NCBI GenBank assembly: GCA_934462925.1
Contig: CAKSIT010000003.1
Location: 161,294 to 225,293 of the forward strand
From: an uncultured Oscillospiraceae bacterium
GTDB taxonomy: Bacteria; Bacillota; Clostridia; Oscillospirales; Ruminococcaceae
Direction of reading: 5' to 3'
DNA: 64,000 bases
Positions 17,053 through 25,433 of the stretch are shown one piece after another; the first letter of the stretch is position 1, and the number at the start of each line of letters is the position of its first letter. Below the pieces are notes generated by a model. That model was given only the letters and a program-made list of their open reading frames with translations. It was not told where the DNA came from and did no database searches. Both the position numbers and the translations under genes were made by a program.

Positions 17053-17598
17053 ATGGCAGACGAAACAACACAGACCACAGCGGAGCAGTCCGCAGAAACC
17101 GCGCCCGAATCTGCGGCGGGCGTGGCGGCAAAAACATTCACGCAGGACGAGGTGAACGACCTCATAAAGGCGCGGCTCGAACGCGAACGCAAGGGGCAGC
17201 CCACAAAGGACGAGCTTGCCGCGTTCCGCGCATGGCAGGACGAGCAGAAAACCGCTGAGCAGAAGCAGGCGGAAGCCGTCAAGGCGCAGGCAGACCGCGC
17301 AGACGCCGCCGAGAAAAAGGCAGCCGCGCTTGAAGCAAAGCTGCTCGCCGCGTCAAAGGGCGTAAGCCCCGAGGCTGCCGACGACGTTGTGGCGCTCGCC
17401 TCGCTTAAGGTAAGCGACGAAACGCCGCTTGAAAAGGCAATCGACGAGGTGCTGAAGAAGTACCCGCAGTTCGCGGGAACGTCAGCGCCGAGAACGTCCT
17501 GTGCCACTACGCCATCGCGGATAAGCTCTGCTACGGCAGGGCAGGGGCTGGTATCTCATACAGTAAACGGCTTAACGCCCTCAACCACAGTAAGCTGA
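17053..17598 (+). pseudogene. phage capsid scaffold protein (DUF4355-like), truncated
   Basis: The first 144 residues look like a clostridial phage scaffold: an acidic N-terminus, FTQDEVNDLIKARLERER, then a long Lys/Ala/Glu coiled coil and the EKAIDEVLKKYPQFAG ending. After about base 17483 the coding character changes to Ser/Thr/Arg-rich residues and the frame runs antisense through the next gene, so the 3' end is a fusion junction. ATG at 17053 follows ACGGAGGTAACA. Together with the MuF-type toxin it shows the order MuF-scaffold of a head module; portal, terminase and capsid genes are missing. Confidence 0.7.
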
Positions 17599-17840
17599 AG
17601 CTGCTTTACATGGACGGGCGGCTTTGTTTTAAGGTGCTTGACGCGCCCCGGGGGCTTCATGTAGTATTCGAGCATTACGACGTAGTTGTTCTCGTCCTGC
17701 TGCGTTATCCGCCAGTTCTTAATTGTGCAGCCCATGGCAAGTTTTTCGATGTACTTCATGTTGTGCCGAATCGCGCCGAACGCGTCGTCGCCACATATAA
17801 AGTACTCCCTGTCGTTAAAAGTCAAGCTGAATGTTTTCAT
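17556..17840 (-). CDS. 94-residue hypothetical protein, intact copy of a duplicated gene
   Basis: 94 residues (MKTFSLTFNDREYFICG...). ATG at 17840 with GGAGG nine bases upstream and a perfect promoter further up, so it should be expressed. No domain is recognised; it contains CTIKNWRITQQDENNYVVM and a Pro/Lys-rich C-terminal third. A second, broken copy lies at 63656-63919 beside the serine recombinase. It is read on the strand opposite to the scaffold fragment and marks the right edge of the prophage debris. Likely a mobile-element cargo gene. Confidence 0.6.
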   Translation of the reverse strand: MKTFSLTFNDREYFICGDDAFGAIRHNMKYIEKLAMGCTIKNWRITQQDENNYVVMLEYYMKPPGRVKHLKTKPPVHVKQLQLTVVEGVKPFTV

Positions 17841-17886
17841 TTTGCCTCCGTTGATATGTGTTTTTTACATTGCTTTATGTAATTAA

Positions 17887-17915
17887 ATTATATCACGGCG
17901 CAAGCTGTATGTCAA
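17887..17915 (-). promoter_or_regulatory. consensus promoter of the 94-residue gene
   Basis: On the minus strand TTGACA (17915-17910), 17 bases, TATAAT (17892-17887). Perfect consensus. The broken copy at 63.9 kb lacks this promoter. Confidence 0.88.
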
Positions 17916-18059
17916 TGGGGTAAACGCAGATTTAACGGAATCTTAGCGGGAAAGGGCGGATTTTCAGATAGAGGTTTTGCATGAGCAGCGAAAGGTCAAT
18001 AACGTAATGAATAACAATAATTCGTGTTGCATTTTGTGTTGCATAATTAAAACCGCTAA

Positions 18060-18462
18060 TGAAAAGCGCCTTGCGCCGGAATTGCCCGCAAGGCACTTGC
18101 TGTATGTGACGGGAAGCATTAACGAGTAATGCGTGTGACAGCATATAATAAAAAAGCGCCTTGCGCCGGAATTGACCGCAAGGCACTTGCTGTATGTGAC
18201 GGGAAGCATTAACGAGTAATGCGTGTGACAGCATATAATAAAAAAGCGCCTTGCGCCGGAATTGCCCGCAAGACACTTGCTGTATGTGACGAGAAGCATT
18301 AACGCGTAATGCGTGTGACAGCATATAATAAAAAAGTGCCTTGCGCCGGAATTGACCGCAAGGCACTTGCTGTATGGGCAGCGAAGTATTAACGTGTAAT
18401 GCGTGTGACAACATATAAAAAGAAAAGCGCCTTGCGCCGGAATTGCGTGCAAGGCACTTGCT
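18060..18462 (-). repeat. five tandem 90-bp repeats, each with an intrinsic terminator
   Basis: Four full units and one partial, with a period of exactly 90, 90, 90 and then 91 bases. Read on the minus strand, each holds AAGTGCCTTGC...GCAAGGCRCTTTTTT, a stem with a T-run, then a second fold in which TGCTGT pairs with ACAGCA around a GCATTA/TAATGC hairpin. The unit nearest the tRNA-Leu gene is its natural terminator. Substitutions between copies keep the terminator stem paired (G-C, G-U or A-U at the same position). There is no open frame of note. The rest of 17916-18059 shows nothing else. Confidence 0.85.
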
Positions 18463-18464
18463 GC

Positions 18465-18551
18465 TGGTGCCGGTAGTGGGGGTCGAACCCACACGCCATT
18501 GCTGGCAGCGGATTTTGAGTCCGCCTCGTCTGCCAATTCCAACATACCGGC
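18465..18551 (-). tRNA. tRNA-Leu (anticodon CAA)
   Basis: 87 bases on the minus strand including an encoded CCA. Acceptor GCCGGTA pairs with TACCGGC, the anticodon stem GCGGA/TCCGC encloses CTCAAAA, giving anticodon CAA, and there is a long variable arm as expected for leucine. The T-loop GGTTCGACCCC is intact. Confidence 0.93.
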
Positions 18552-18561
18552 TTGTTTTTGC

Positions 18562-18632
18562 GAACGAACGTCAGGGCGTTCGTTCTAGCGCTATCCCCGC
18601 CGAACGGCCTGACGGCCATAGGGCGGGGATAG
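18562..18632 (-). other. two hairpins between the tRNA genes
   Basis: GAACGAACG/CGTTCGTTC (18562-18585) and a larger stem CTATCCCCGCC/GGCGGGGATAG (18591-18632) with an inner GGCC/GGCC. No T-run follows, so they are more likely processing signals in a tRNA-Gly-tRNA-Leu precursor than terminators. Confidence 0.55.
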
Positions 18633-18638
18633 TTTGTT

Positions 18639-18712
18639 TGGAGCGGATAATGGGAGTCGAACCCACCACCTCAGCTTGGGAAGCTAATGTTTTACCGATA
18701 AACTATATCCGC
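18639..18712 (-). tRNA. tRNA-Gly (anticodon CCC)
   Basis: 74 bases on the minus strand including encoded CCA. Acceptor GCGGATA pairs with TATCCGC, discriminator T; anticodon stem TTAGC/GCTGA encloses TTCCCAA, giving anticodon CCC. T-arm GGTTCGACTCC is intact. Confidence 0.92.
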
Positions 18713-18742
18713 AAATATGCGGCTTAACTGAACCGCATAAAT

Positions 18743-18771
18743 ATTATATCACAAGCCCCCCGATTTGTCAA
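18743..18771 (-). promoter_or_regulatory. consensus promoter of the tRNA operon
   Basis: Minus strand TTGACA (18771-18766), 17 bases, TATAAT (18748-18743), 31 bases before the tRNA-Gly 5' end. Confidence 0.9.
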
Positions 18772-18811
18772 GGGCTTGCCAAAATTTTTTCCCTTTCCTT
18801 GGGAAAGCGCG

Positions 18812-19732
18812 TTATTCCTCAGCAGGGGCGAGCGCTTCGCGTATCTGCGCGAAAACCTCGCACAGGCGGGCGGAGGGGCGCTCGAACGGCTGCGTGCTCA
18901 CATAAATCACCTGCGCGTTCTGCGCCATTGCCGAAAGCGCCTCGTCCGCAGAGAAGCCCTGCTCCTTAAGCGCCTCGTCCGCTATGATGTAGTCGGGCGA
19001 CAGCTCCGCTGCAGCTGTATAGCCGCTTTCCGTGCAGAGATTGCCGCCGCACAGCGACAGCACCGCGCTCTCGAATGTGTCAGCGCCCGCAAGGGTAAGC
19101 TTCTCCGTGACGTAAACAAAGCCCCCGAGCGAAATGCCCTCAGCAGCCTTTTCAAGCGCTGCCGCAGCGCTGTTGCCAAGCTGCGCGCATTTTTCCCCCT
19201 GCTTTTCGTCTGCTGAAAGCTCCGCGCCGTAAAAAGCGCGCGCGATGTCGCTGTAAAGCGCGGCGTATTCGGCAAGCGTGCGCGGCGCGGTAAGCGGGAT
19301 AACCGCGATTCCTACCGAGGTAAGCTCGTAGGAATCACGCTCGGAAAGCGCGGAGAGCGTGAAAACTACGTCGGGCGAAAGCGCCCTGATACCGTCCGTA
19401 TCGGGGTTTTCCGTGCTGCCGAGCGCCGCTGCCGTCAGCCCCTCGGGGTAGTCGCAGTAGCTGCTCACGCCGCACAGCCTGTCCTTAAAGCCAAGCTCGC
19501 ATATTATTTCGGTCACGGCGGGGGAGAGGCTCACAACGCGCTTTGACGCCGTTTGCAGCTCCACGCCGCAAACCTGCGCGGGGAACGCGCTGCGCTCATG
19601 CTCGCCGTCAGGCGCGCTCTCGGGCTGCGAGGACACGACAAGTTCGCTCGGGACTTCGCCGCCCCTGCCGCAGCCTGTCAGCAGCAATACGCATATTGCC
19701 GCGCAGAATACGCGCTTAAGATGATTTTTCAT
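18812..19732 (-). CDS. ABC transporter substrate-binding lipoprotein (BtuF/FepB-like)
   Basis: 306 residues. The signal peptide ends in the lipobox LLTGC, so it is a membrane-anchored lipoprotein outside the cell. The mature part has the class III binding-protein pattern RVVSLSPAVTEIICELG ... VVFTLSALSE, as in cobalamin or siderophore binding proteins. The ligand cannot be read. The start is the ATG at 19732, eight bases after CGGAGAA; a TTG at 19747 is in frame but weak. No permease or ATPase gene is adjacent; it is the distal gene behind dus and the DUF815 ATPase, 11 bases after the latter, so it must use transporter parts encoded elsewhere. Confidence 0.82.
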   Translation of the reverse strand: MKNHLKRVFCAAICVLLLTGCGRGGEVPSELVVSSQPESAPDGEHERSAFPAQVCGVELQTASKRVVSLSPAVTEIICELGFKDRLCGVSSYCDYPEGLTAAALGSTENPDTDGIRALSPDVVFTLSALSERDSYELTSVGIAVIPLTAPRTLAEYAALYSDIARAFYGAELSADEKQGEKCAQLGNSAAAALEKAAEGISLGGFVYVTEKLTLAGADTFESAVLSLCGGNLCTESGYTAAAELSPDYIIADEALKEQGFSADEALSAMAQNAQVIYVSTQPFERPSARLCEVFAQIREALAPAEE

Positions 19733-19743
19733 GTTTTCTCCGT

Positions 19744-20913
19744 TCAATAGTCAAGCCCAAGCTCTATTCTGCCGCAAAGCCAGTCGGCAAACTGCTGCGC
19801 CGTTCTCGGCGAGCGCCCGCCGCGCTTTAACGCAAAGCGCTCTGCGGCGGCGTTAAGCTCCTCCTCGGGCAGAGTAACGCCCCTGTCCGCCGCAAGCTGC
19901 GCGGCAATGTCAAGGTACACCTCGCGGTTAGGCTTTGTAAAGGTCACCGTAAGCCCGAAGCGGTCCGCAAGCGACAGGCTCTCGTCTATGGCGTCCGCAC
20001 CGTTTATTTCGCGGTCTGCAACGGTTTCGCGGATTATTTTGCGGCGGTTTGTGGTGGCGTAAATAAGTATGTTTTCGGGGCGCGCCGCAAGCGAACCCTC
20101 AAGCGCGGCTTTCAAAATGCTGAAGCGGTCGTCGTTCTCAGCGAAGCTTAAGTCGTCTATCGTGACGATAAAGCGCAGCGGGATATCCTTAAGCATTCGG
20201 AACAGCGCGGGCAGCCCCGCAACGTCGTTTTTGGAAAGCTCCACCATGCGCAGCGCCTCGTATTCGTTAAGTATAGCCTTAACCGTGCTTGACTTGCCCG
20301 TGCCGCGGTCGCCGTAGAGAAGAACGTTCTGCGCGGGCTTTCCGCTTAAAAAGCACAGCGTGTTCTCTACCACCTGCGAGCGCTGCGCCTCGTAGTTCTT
20401 AAGGTCGCTAAGGCGTATCGGGTCTAGCTGCTCAACGGGCATAAGCGCGCCGTTTGTATACGTAAACGCCTTGTACGCGGCAAAAATGCCGTTGCCGTGC
20501 GTTCTCACGAAATCCAGAAAATACTCCGCGGCATAATCGAATTCGCCCGTTTCAAACGCGGGCAGGTCCATAAAGCCCTCGTCGTAGCGCGCGGACAGCT
20601 CCTGCCGCAGCGCTGCGGAGTCCGTGCGCGCAAGCTGCGCTATTACAGCTATGTCGTGCTGCGCCGCCGCAAGCCGCAGCGGCGTTGGTTCTGCCGCGGT
20701 TTTTGCCGCAAGGGGAGAGTCAGAGTACACTATCATGTCGTGAAGATATTCGCCCAGCGTTTTGCCCGACATAAGCAGCTCGCAGCAAACCGCGGAGTAT
20801 GCCTGCGCGCTCTCCTGCGCCGTGCCTTTCCCGAGAAGCCCGAAAGCCTTTATCAGCGGGTCGTCCTTTACGTTGAAAACGCACAGCCCCGCCGTTTTTT
20901 CAGCATAGTCCAT
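19744..20913 (-). CDS. DUF815 family AAA-type ATPase
   Basis: 389 residues. An N-terminal helical part is followed by a P-loop, LLYGDRGTGKSS (about residue 205), a Walker-B-like VTIDDLSF and an arginine-rich C-terminal lid (GGRSPRTAQQFADWL). This matches the DUF815 ATP-binding family, whose role is not established. No membrane segment. It begins two bases after the dus stop, preceded by AGGAGCTATAACA, so it is co-transcribed with dus and with the lipoprotein gene behind it. Confidence 0.85.
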   Translation of the reverse strand: MDYAEKTAGLCVFNVKDDPLIKAFGLLGKGTAQESAQAYSAVCCELLMSGKTLGEYLHDMIVYSDSPLAAKTAAEPTPLRLAAAQHDIAVIAQLARTDSAALRQELSARYDEGFMDLPAFETGEFDYAAEYFLDFVRTHGNGIFAAYKAFTYTNGALMPVEQLDPIRLSDLKNYEAQRSQVVENTLCFLSGKPAQNVLLYGDRGTGKSSTVKAILNEYEALRMVELSKNDVAGLPALFRMLKDIPLRFIVTIDDLSFAENDDRFSILKAALEGSLAARPENILIYATTNRRKIIRETVADREINGADAIDESLSLADRFGLTVTFTKPNREVYLDIAAQLAADRGVTLPEEELNAAAERFALKRGGRSPRTAQQFADWLCGRIELGLDY

Positions 20914-20915
20914 TG

Positions 20916-21893
20916 TTATAGCTCCTGTTCCTTTTGTATTTCAGTTATCAGCCGTTCAAGGTCTGAAAGCGTGCAAAGCTCGCTGCACAGCCCCCTGAAC
21001 CGCGCCGCGCCCTTTATCCCGCGCATATACCACGCGGCGTGGCGGCGCGCCTCTTTCATGCCGATATGCTCGCCCTTGTCGCGGCACAGCAGCGTTATGT
21101 GGCGGCGCATTATCTCAATGCGCTCGGCAAACTGCGGCTCGGGCGGAATCTCCCCGCCGCAGAGATACGCGCGTATCTGCGAGAAAAGCCACGGCCTGCC
21201 GTAGCTGCCGCGCCCCACCATAACAAGGTCGCAGCCCGTTTCGCGGTACATCTGCGCGCAAAGCTCGGGGGTGGATACGTCCCCGTTGCCTATAACGGGT
21301 ATCGAAACCGCCTGCTTCACCGCGCGTATAACGCCCCAGTCCGCGCTGCCCGAATAGAGCTGCGCGCGTGTTCTGCCGTGGACTGCTACCGCCGCAGCGC
21401 CGTTTCTTTCGGCGGTCTGCGCCATTTCAACCGCGTTTATGCTGTCCGCGTCCCACCCCGCGCGTATCTTTACCGTCACGGGTACGTCCGAAGCGCCCAC
21501 GGCCGCGCTCACCAGCTCCCCGAAAAGCTCGGGCGTTCTCATAAGCGCGCTGCCCGCGCCGCCGCCCGTTATCTTTGGCATGGGGCAGCCCGCGTTAATG
21601 TCGATTATGTCGGGGCGGTACTGCATTGCTATCTTCACCGCGCGCGCCATAAACTCGGGTTCGCTGCCGAAAAGCTGCACCGCCATGGGGCGCTCCGCGT
21701 CCGTTACGGTAAGCAGCTCCGCCGTTTTCTTGTCGGAATAGCACAGCCCCTTGCAGGACGCCATTTCGCCCACGGTATACGCCGCGCCGTATTCCTTTGC
21801 CATAAGCCTGTACGCCCTGTCCGCAACTCCCGCCATGGGGGCGAGGGCGGCGGTGCGCTCTATTTTAACGTTTCCTATATAAATATATTCCAA
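20916..21893 (-). CDS. dus: tRNA-dihydrouridine synthase
   Basis: 325 residues. FMN-dependent reduction of uridines in the tRNA D-loop. Visible motifs are LAPMAGVADRAYR at the N-terminus, QLFGSEP, the INAGCPMPKI loop with the catalytic Cys, VTVKIRAGWD, AVHGRTRAQ and VIGNGDV, and VMVGRGSYGRPW. The DusB-type length fits. The frame is open to 21974 but the start is set at the TTG at 21893 because GAAAGGAAC lies eight bases upstream, and the protein then begins LEYIYIGNVKIE as typical for the family. Confidence 0.92.
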   Translation of the reverse strand: MEYIYIGNVKIERTAALAPMAGVADRAYRLMAKEYGAAYTVGEMASCKGLCYSDKKTAELLTVTDAERPMAVQLFGSEPEFMARAVKIAMQYRPDIIDINAGCPMPKITGGGAGSALMRTPELFGELVSAAVGASDVPVTVKIRAGWDADSINAVEMAQTAERNGAAAVAVHGRTRAQLYSGSADWGVIRAVKQAVSIPVIGNGDVSTPELCAQMYRETGCDLVMVGRGSYGRPWLFSQIRAYLCGGEIPPEPQFAERIEIMRRHITLLCRDKGEHIGMKEARRHAAWYMRGIKGAARFRGLCSELCTLSDLERLITEIQKEQEL

Positions 21894-22123
21894 GCGTTTG
21901 TTCCTTTCGGCGAGGTTTGCGTATTTTCGGCGCTTTCGCCACGATTTCACCATATATTGTACCACAAAAATCAAAAGTGTTCAAGTTTCTTATTGTATTT
22001 TTTCAGAAAATATGCTACAATAAAAAGACGCGGGGCGCGTTCGCTTATGGTTATTCTGACGAAGCGGCGGCGCACACTGCATCTGCGGGTTTTCCGCAGA
22101 AAAAAACAAGCGAGGAATGACAT

Positions 22124-22882
22124 ATGCCCGGAAAAACAAAAACCGCAGGCGGCTCTGCAAGGGTAGGCCTGCTTGACGAGCTGCGAGGCTTTGCGATAAT
22201 CTGCATGGTGGTGTACCATGCCATGTACGACCTGAAATACATATTCGGCCTTGACGTACCCGTGTTCTTTGAGGACTGGTTCGGCATTATCCGCGACGTG
22301 TTTGCGGGGCTGTTCATCTTCATTTCGGGGACTGTCTGCCGCTACTCCAAAAACAACATGAAGCGCGGCATACAATGCTTCTTTATCGGCATGGTGATGA
22401 CGTTCGTTATGCCGTTCTTTACGGGCGGCACAATCATGTTCGGGATACTGCACTGCCTTGGTATCTGCATGATGATATTCGGGCTTGGCGAACACGTTTT
22501 TGACGCGCTGCCCGCGCTCGTAGGCATTATCATATGCGCGCTGCTTTTCGTGCTTACGTGGAATATCCGCGACGGCTACATCGGCTTTGAGGGCGTGTTC
22601 AGCCTTGCGCTGCCCGCAAAGGCGTACGACGTGGGCGTGCTGTTCCCGCTGGGTCTGCCGTCGGCTTCGTTCTACTCCGCGGACTATTTCCCGCTTATGC
22701 CGTGGTTCTTCCTGTTTATTGCAGGCAGCTATTTCGGCGTGTGGGCGAAGAACGGCTCGCTGCCCAAATTCTTCTATCCCACGCATTGCAGGTGGCTTGC
22801 AACGGTCGGAAGATACACAATATGGATTTACGTTCTCCACCAGCCCGTGCTTTATCTCATATTCTCCCTTGTTTTCCGTTAA
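22124..22882 (+). CDS. DUF1624-type membrane protein (heparan-alpha-glucosaminide N-acetyltransferase-like)
   Basis: 252 residues with about seven hydrophobic segments. The opening LLDELRGFAIICMVVYHAMYDL is the DUF1624 signature, with the conserved Arg-Gly and the His in VYHAMYD; the end TIWIYVLHQPVLY carries a second conserved His-Gln-Pro. The family belongs to the acyltransferase-3 fold group and may acylate a surface glycan, but no substrate is known. Reading begins at the ATG at 22124 after AGCGAGGAATGACAT. It has no co-directional partner; the lon promoter begins 40 bases after its stop. Confidence 0.85.
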   Translation: MPGKTKTAGGSARVGLLDELRGFAIICMVVYHAMYDLKYIFGLDVPVFFEDWFGIIRDVFAGLFIFISGTVCRYSKNNMKRGIQCFFIGMVMTFVMPFFTGGTIMFGILHCLGICMMIFGLGEHVFDALPALVGIIICALLFVLTWNIRDGYIGFEGVFSLALPAKAYDVGVLFPLGLPSASFYSADYFPLMPWFFLFIAGSYFGVWAKNGSLPKFFYPTHCRWLATVGRYTIWIYVLHQPVLYLIFSLVFR

Positions 22883-22921
22883 GAGATAAATTGCATTCCG
22901 AAAAGTGTTTCGCAAAATCGC

Positions 22922-22950
22922 TTGCAAAATAGCGCGGAATGTTGTATAAT
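22922..22950 (+). promoter_or_regulatory. promoter of lon
   Basis: TTGCAA (22922-22927), 17 bases, TATAAT (22945-22950), 55 bases before the lon start. No CIRCE or clear CtsR site is visible around it. Confidence 0.78.
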
Positions 22951-23005
22951 AGAGAACATACCCGCATAACGCTTCGGCGTGTACATCAGAAAGGACTGAT
23001 AGCAA

Positions 23006-25417
23006 ATGTCTGAAAATACATATACCATACCCGCGATATCCTTGCGCGGTCTGGTCGTTTTCCCGTCAATGGTGCTGCATTTCGACGTCGGCAGGGAGCG
23101 CTCGGTAAACGCGCTTAAGGCGGCGGCAGAAAAGGACGGGCATATATTCCTTGTGGCGCAGAGGGATTCCTCTATCGCCGACCCCACCGAGAACGATATT
23201 TTCGAGGTAGGCGTGGTGGCGGAGATTCGCCAGATGCTTACAACCCCCGACGGCTTTACGCGCGTGCTTGTAGAGGGGCTTTACCGCGCGCGCCGCGTAA
23301 AAACCGTCGCTTCAAAGGACTATCTCTCGTTCGAGGTAAAGCAGCTTTCGGGGCGCGGTACGGCGCTTGCGGAGGCTACGCAGGCTGCGGCTCTGCGCGC
23401 GCTGAGAGCGGCGTTCTCCGCCTATGCGGATGTGTCCCCGAAAATGCCGCGCGAGCTTTACGAGAGCATCATCACCGAAGAAAGCTGCGAGGCGCTCTTT
23501 GAAAAGGTAGTATTCAACGTTGTGCTTAAGCTTGAGGACAAGCAGCGCCTGCTTGAAACAAACGGCACTCTGCGCCGCATAAAGCTTCTCATCTCCATGC
23601 TTGAAAGCGAGGTGGAGATAATCACCGCCGAAATGGAGATACAGGAGCAGGTGCGCCAACAGGTTGACAAGAACCAGCGCGAGTATTACCTGCGCGAGCA
23701 GCTCAAGGTTATCTCCCGCCAGCTTGGCGACGAGGACAGCCCCGCAGACGAGGCGGACAAGTACAGGGAGCGCATAATCGCGCTCGGGCTGCCGCAGGAG
23801 AGCGAGGAGAAGCTGCTTGGCGAGGTATCGAAGCTTGCAAAGATGTCCGCTTCATCGCAGGAGGCTGCGGTGCAGCGCACCTATCTCGACACGGTGCTTG
23901 AAATACCGTGGAACGTGCGCACAAAGGACAAGCTCAATATCGCGGGCGTGCAAAAGCAGCTCGACCACGACCACTACGGGCTTAAAAAGGTAAAGGACAG
24001 AATAACCGAAACGCTCTCGGTAAGGGCGCTCGTACCCGATATAAAGGGGCAGATAATCTGCCTTTACGGCCCTCCGGGAGTCGGAAAGACCTCTATAGGG
24101 CGCTCCATTGCAGAAGCGCTCGGCAGGAAGTACGTGAGGATATCGCTCGGCGGCGTTCACGACGAGGCGGAGATACGCGGCCACCGCAAGACCTACATCG
24201 GCGCAATGCCGGGCAGAATAATCGCCGCGCTTAAGCAGGCGAAGAGCATGAACCCCGTGATACTGCTTGACGAGATAGACAAAATGGGCGGCGACTACAA
24301 GGGCGACCCCACCTCGGCAATGCTCGAGGTGCTTGACAGCGAGCAGAACACAACGTTCACCGACCACTACATTGAGATACCTGTGGATTTGAGCGACGTG
24401 CTTTTCATCACCACCGCAAACAGCCTTGACACTATCCCCGCGCCGCTTCTCGACCGCATGGAGGTAATAGAGCTTTCAAGCTACACGCGCGAGGAGAAGT
24501 TCAACATAGCGAAGAAGCACCTGCTGCCCAAACAGCTTAAAAAGCACGGCGAAAAGGCTTCCGTAGTTAAGGTGACGGACGGCGCGCTTTATTCCATAAT
24601 AGACTGCTACACGCGCGAGGCGGGCGTAAGAAAGCTCGAGCGCAAGATAGCGGACATCTGCCGCAAGAGCGCAAAGCTCATAGTATCGGGCGAAAAGAAG
24701 GTTACCGTGAACGAAAACACGCTCGCGGACTTCCTCGGCACAAAGCGCTACCTGCCCGAACACCTTGAAGCGCACGACGAGGTGGGGCTTGTCAACGGTC
24801 TTGCGTGGACGTCCGTTGGCGGCACAATGCTGCCGCTTGAGGTGCTTGTGCTTGACGGCACGGGCAAAACGGAGTTTACGGGTTCGCTGGGCGACGTTAT
24901 GAAGGAATCCGCTAAGATAGCGGTAAGCCTTACGCGCTCGCTTGCTTCAAAATACGGCATAGACGCGGACTTTTACAAGAACAAGGATATCCACGTTCAC
25001 GCGCCCGAGGGTGCTGTACCCAAGGACGGACCGTCAGCGGGCGTTACGCTTACGACTGCGCTCGTATCGGCGCTTTCGGGAACGCCCGTGCGCCGCGACG
25101 TTGCAATGACGGGCGAAATCACCCTGCGCGGAAAGGTACTTGCGATAGGCGGCCTTAAGGAAAAGGCTATGGCGGCGTACCGCGCGGGAATCAAGACGGT
25201 GTGCATTCCGAAGGACAACGAGCCCGACTTGCAGGACATAGACGACGCTGTAAAGGCGAATGTGCGCTTCGTGCCTGCGGAGGATATCTCCACCGTGCTT
25301 GAAACGGCGCTTGTAATGCCCAACTGCGGCGCGGAGCTTAAGAGCGCGGCGGGGCTTAAGAAGAAAAAGCCCCTGCCCAAAAAGACGGTCAAGCAGCCCG
25401 TGCTTTCGGCGAACTGA
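23006..25417 (+). CDS. lon: ATP-dependent protease Lon
   Basis: 803 residues, full length. Cytoplasmic AAA+ serine protease for misfolded and regulatory proteins. N-terminal substrate-binding domain (PAISLRGLVVFPSMVLHF), coiled coil around residue 220, Walker A GPPGVGKTS near residue 355, Walker B VILLDEIDKM, and the C-terminal protease domain with PKDGPSAGV carrying the nucleophile Ser677 and the catalytic Lys further on (GGLKEKAMAA). The tail is basic. The ATG follows AGAAAGGACTGATAGCAA. It is followed 16 bases later by engB, the same order as lon-ysxC in Bacillus subtilis. Confidence 0.96.
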   Translation: MSENTYTIPAISLRGLVVFPSMVLHFDVGRERSVNALKAAAEKDGHIFLVAQRDSSIADPTENDIFEVGVVAEIRQMLTTPDGFTRVLVEGLYRARRVKTVASKDYLSFEVKQLSGRGTALAEATQAAALRALRAAFSAYADVSPKMPRELYESIITEESCEALFEKVVFNVVLKLEDKQRLLETNGTLRRIKLLISMLESEVEIITAEMEIQEQVRQQVDKNQREYYLREQLKVISRQLGDEDSPADEADKYRERIIALGLPQESEEKLLGEVSKLAKMSASSQEAAVQRTYLDTVLEIPWNVRTKDKLNIAGVQKQLDHDHYGLKKVKDRITETLSVRALVPDIKGQIICLYGPPGVGKTSIGRSIAEALGRKYVRISLGGVHDEAEIRGHRKTYIGAMPGRIIAALKQAKSMNPVILLDEIDKMGGDYKGDPTSAMLEVLDSEQNTTFTDHYIEIPVDLSDVLFITTANSLDTIPAPLLDRMEVIELSSYTREEKFNIAKKHLLPKQLKKHGEKASVVKVTDGALYSIIDCYTREAGVRKLERKIADICRKSAKLIVSGEKKVTVNENTLADFLGTKRYLPEHLEAHDEVGLVNGLAWTSVGGTMLPLEVLVLDGTGKTEFTGSLGDVMKESAKIAVSLTRSLASKYGIDADFYKNKDIHVHAPEGAVPKDGPSAGVTLTTALVSALSGTPVRRDVAMTGEITLRGKVLAIGGLKEKAMAAYRAGIKTVCIPKDNEPDLQDIDDAVKANVRFVPAEDISTVLETALVMPNCGAELKSAAGLKKKKPLPKKTVKQPVLSAN

Positions 25418-25433
25418 CACAGAAAGGTAACGC

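Noticed and set aside
17485..17882. Open plus-strand frame across the 94-residue minus-strand gene
   Set aside because: The minus-strand frame has the consensus promoter and ribosome-binding site; the plus frame has neither and begins at a deletion junction.
18060..18462. The regular 90-bp repeats as a CRISPR array
   Set aside because: There are no unique spacers; the whole 90-base unit repeats, and each unit contains a terminator. No cas genes are present.
18443..18727. A 94-codon plus-strand frame with VGVEPTRH and MGVEPTTSAW motifs
   Set aside because: It is the known false translation of the two tRNA genes read backwards.
22922..23005. A heat-shock operator (CIRCE) in front of lon
   Set aside because: No TTAGCACTC/GAGTGCTAA pair or clear CtsR heptad repeat is present; only a sigma-A type promoter is visible.
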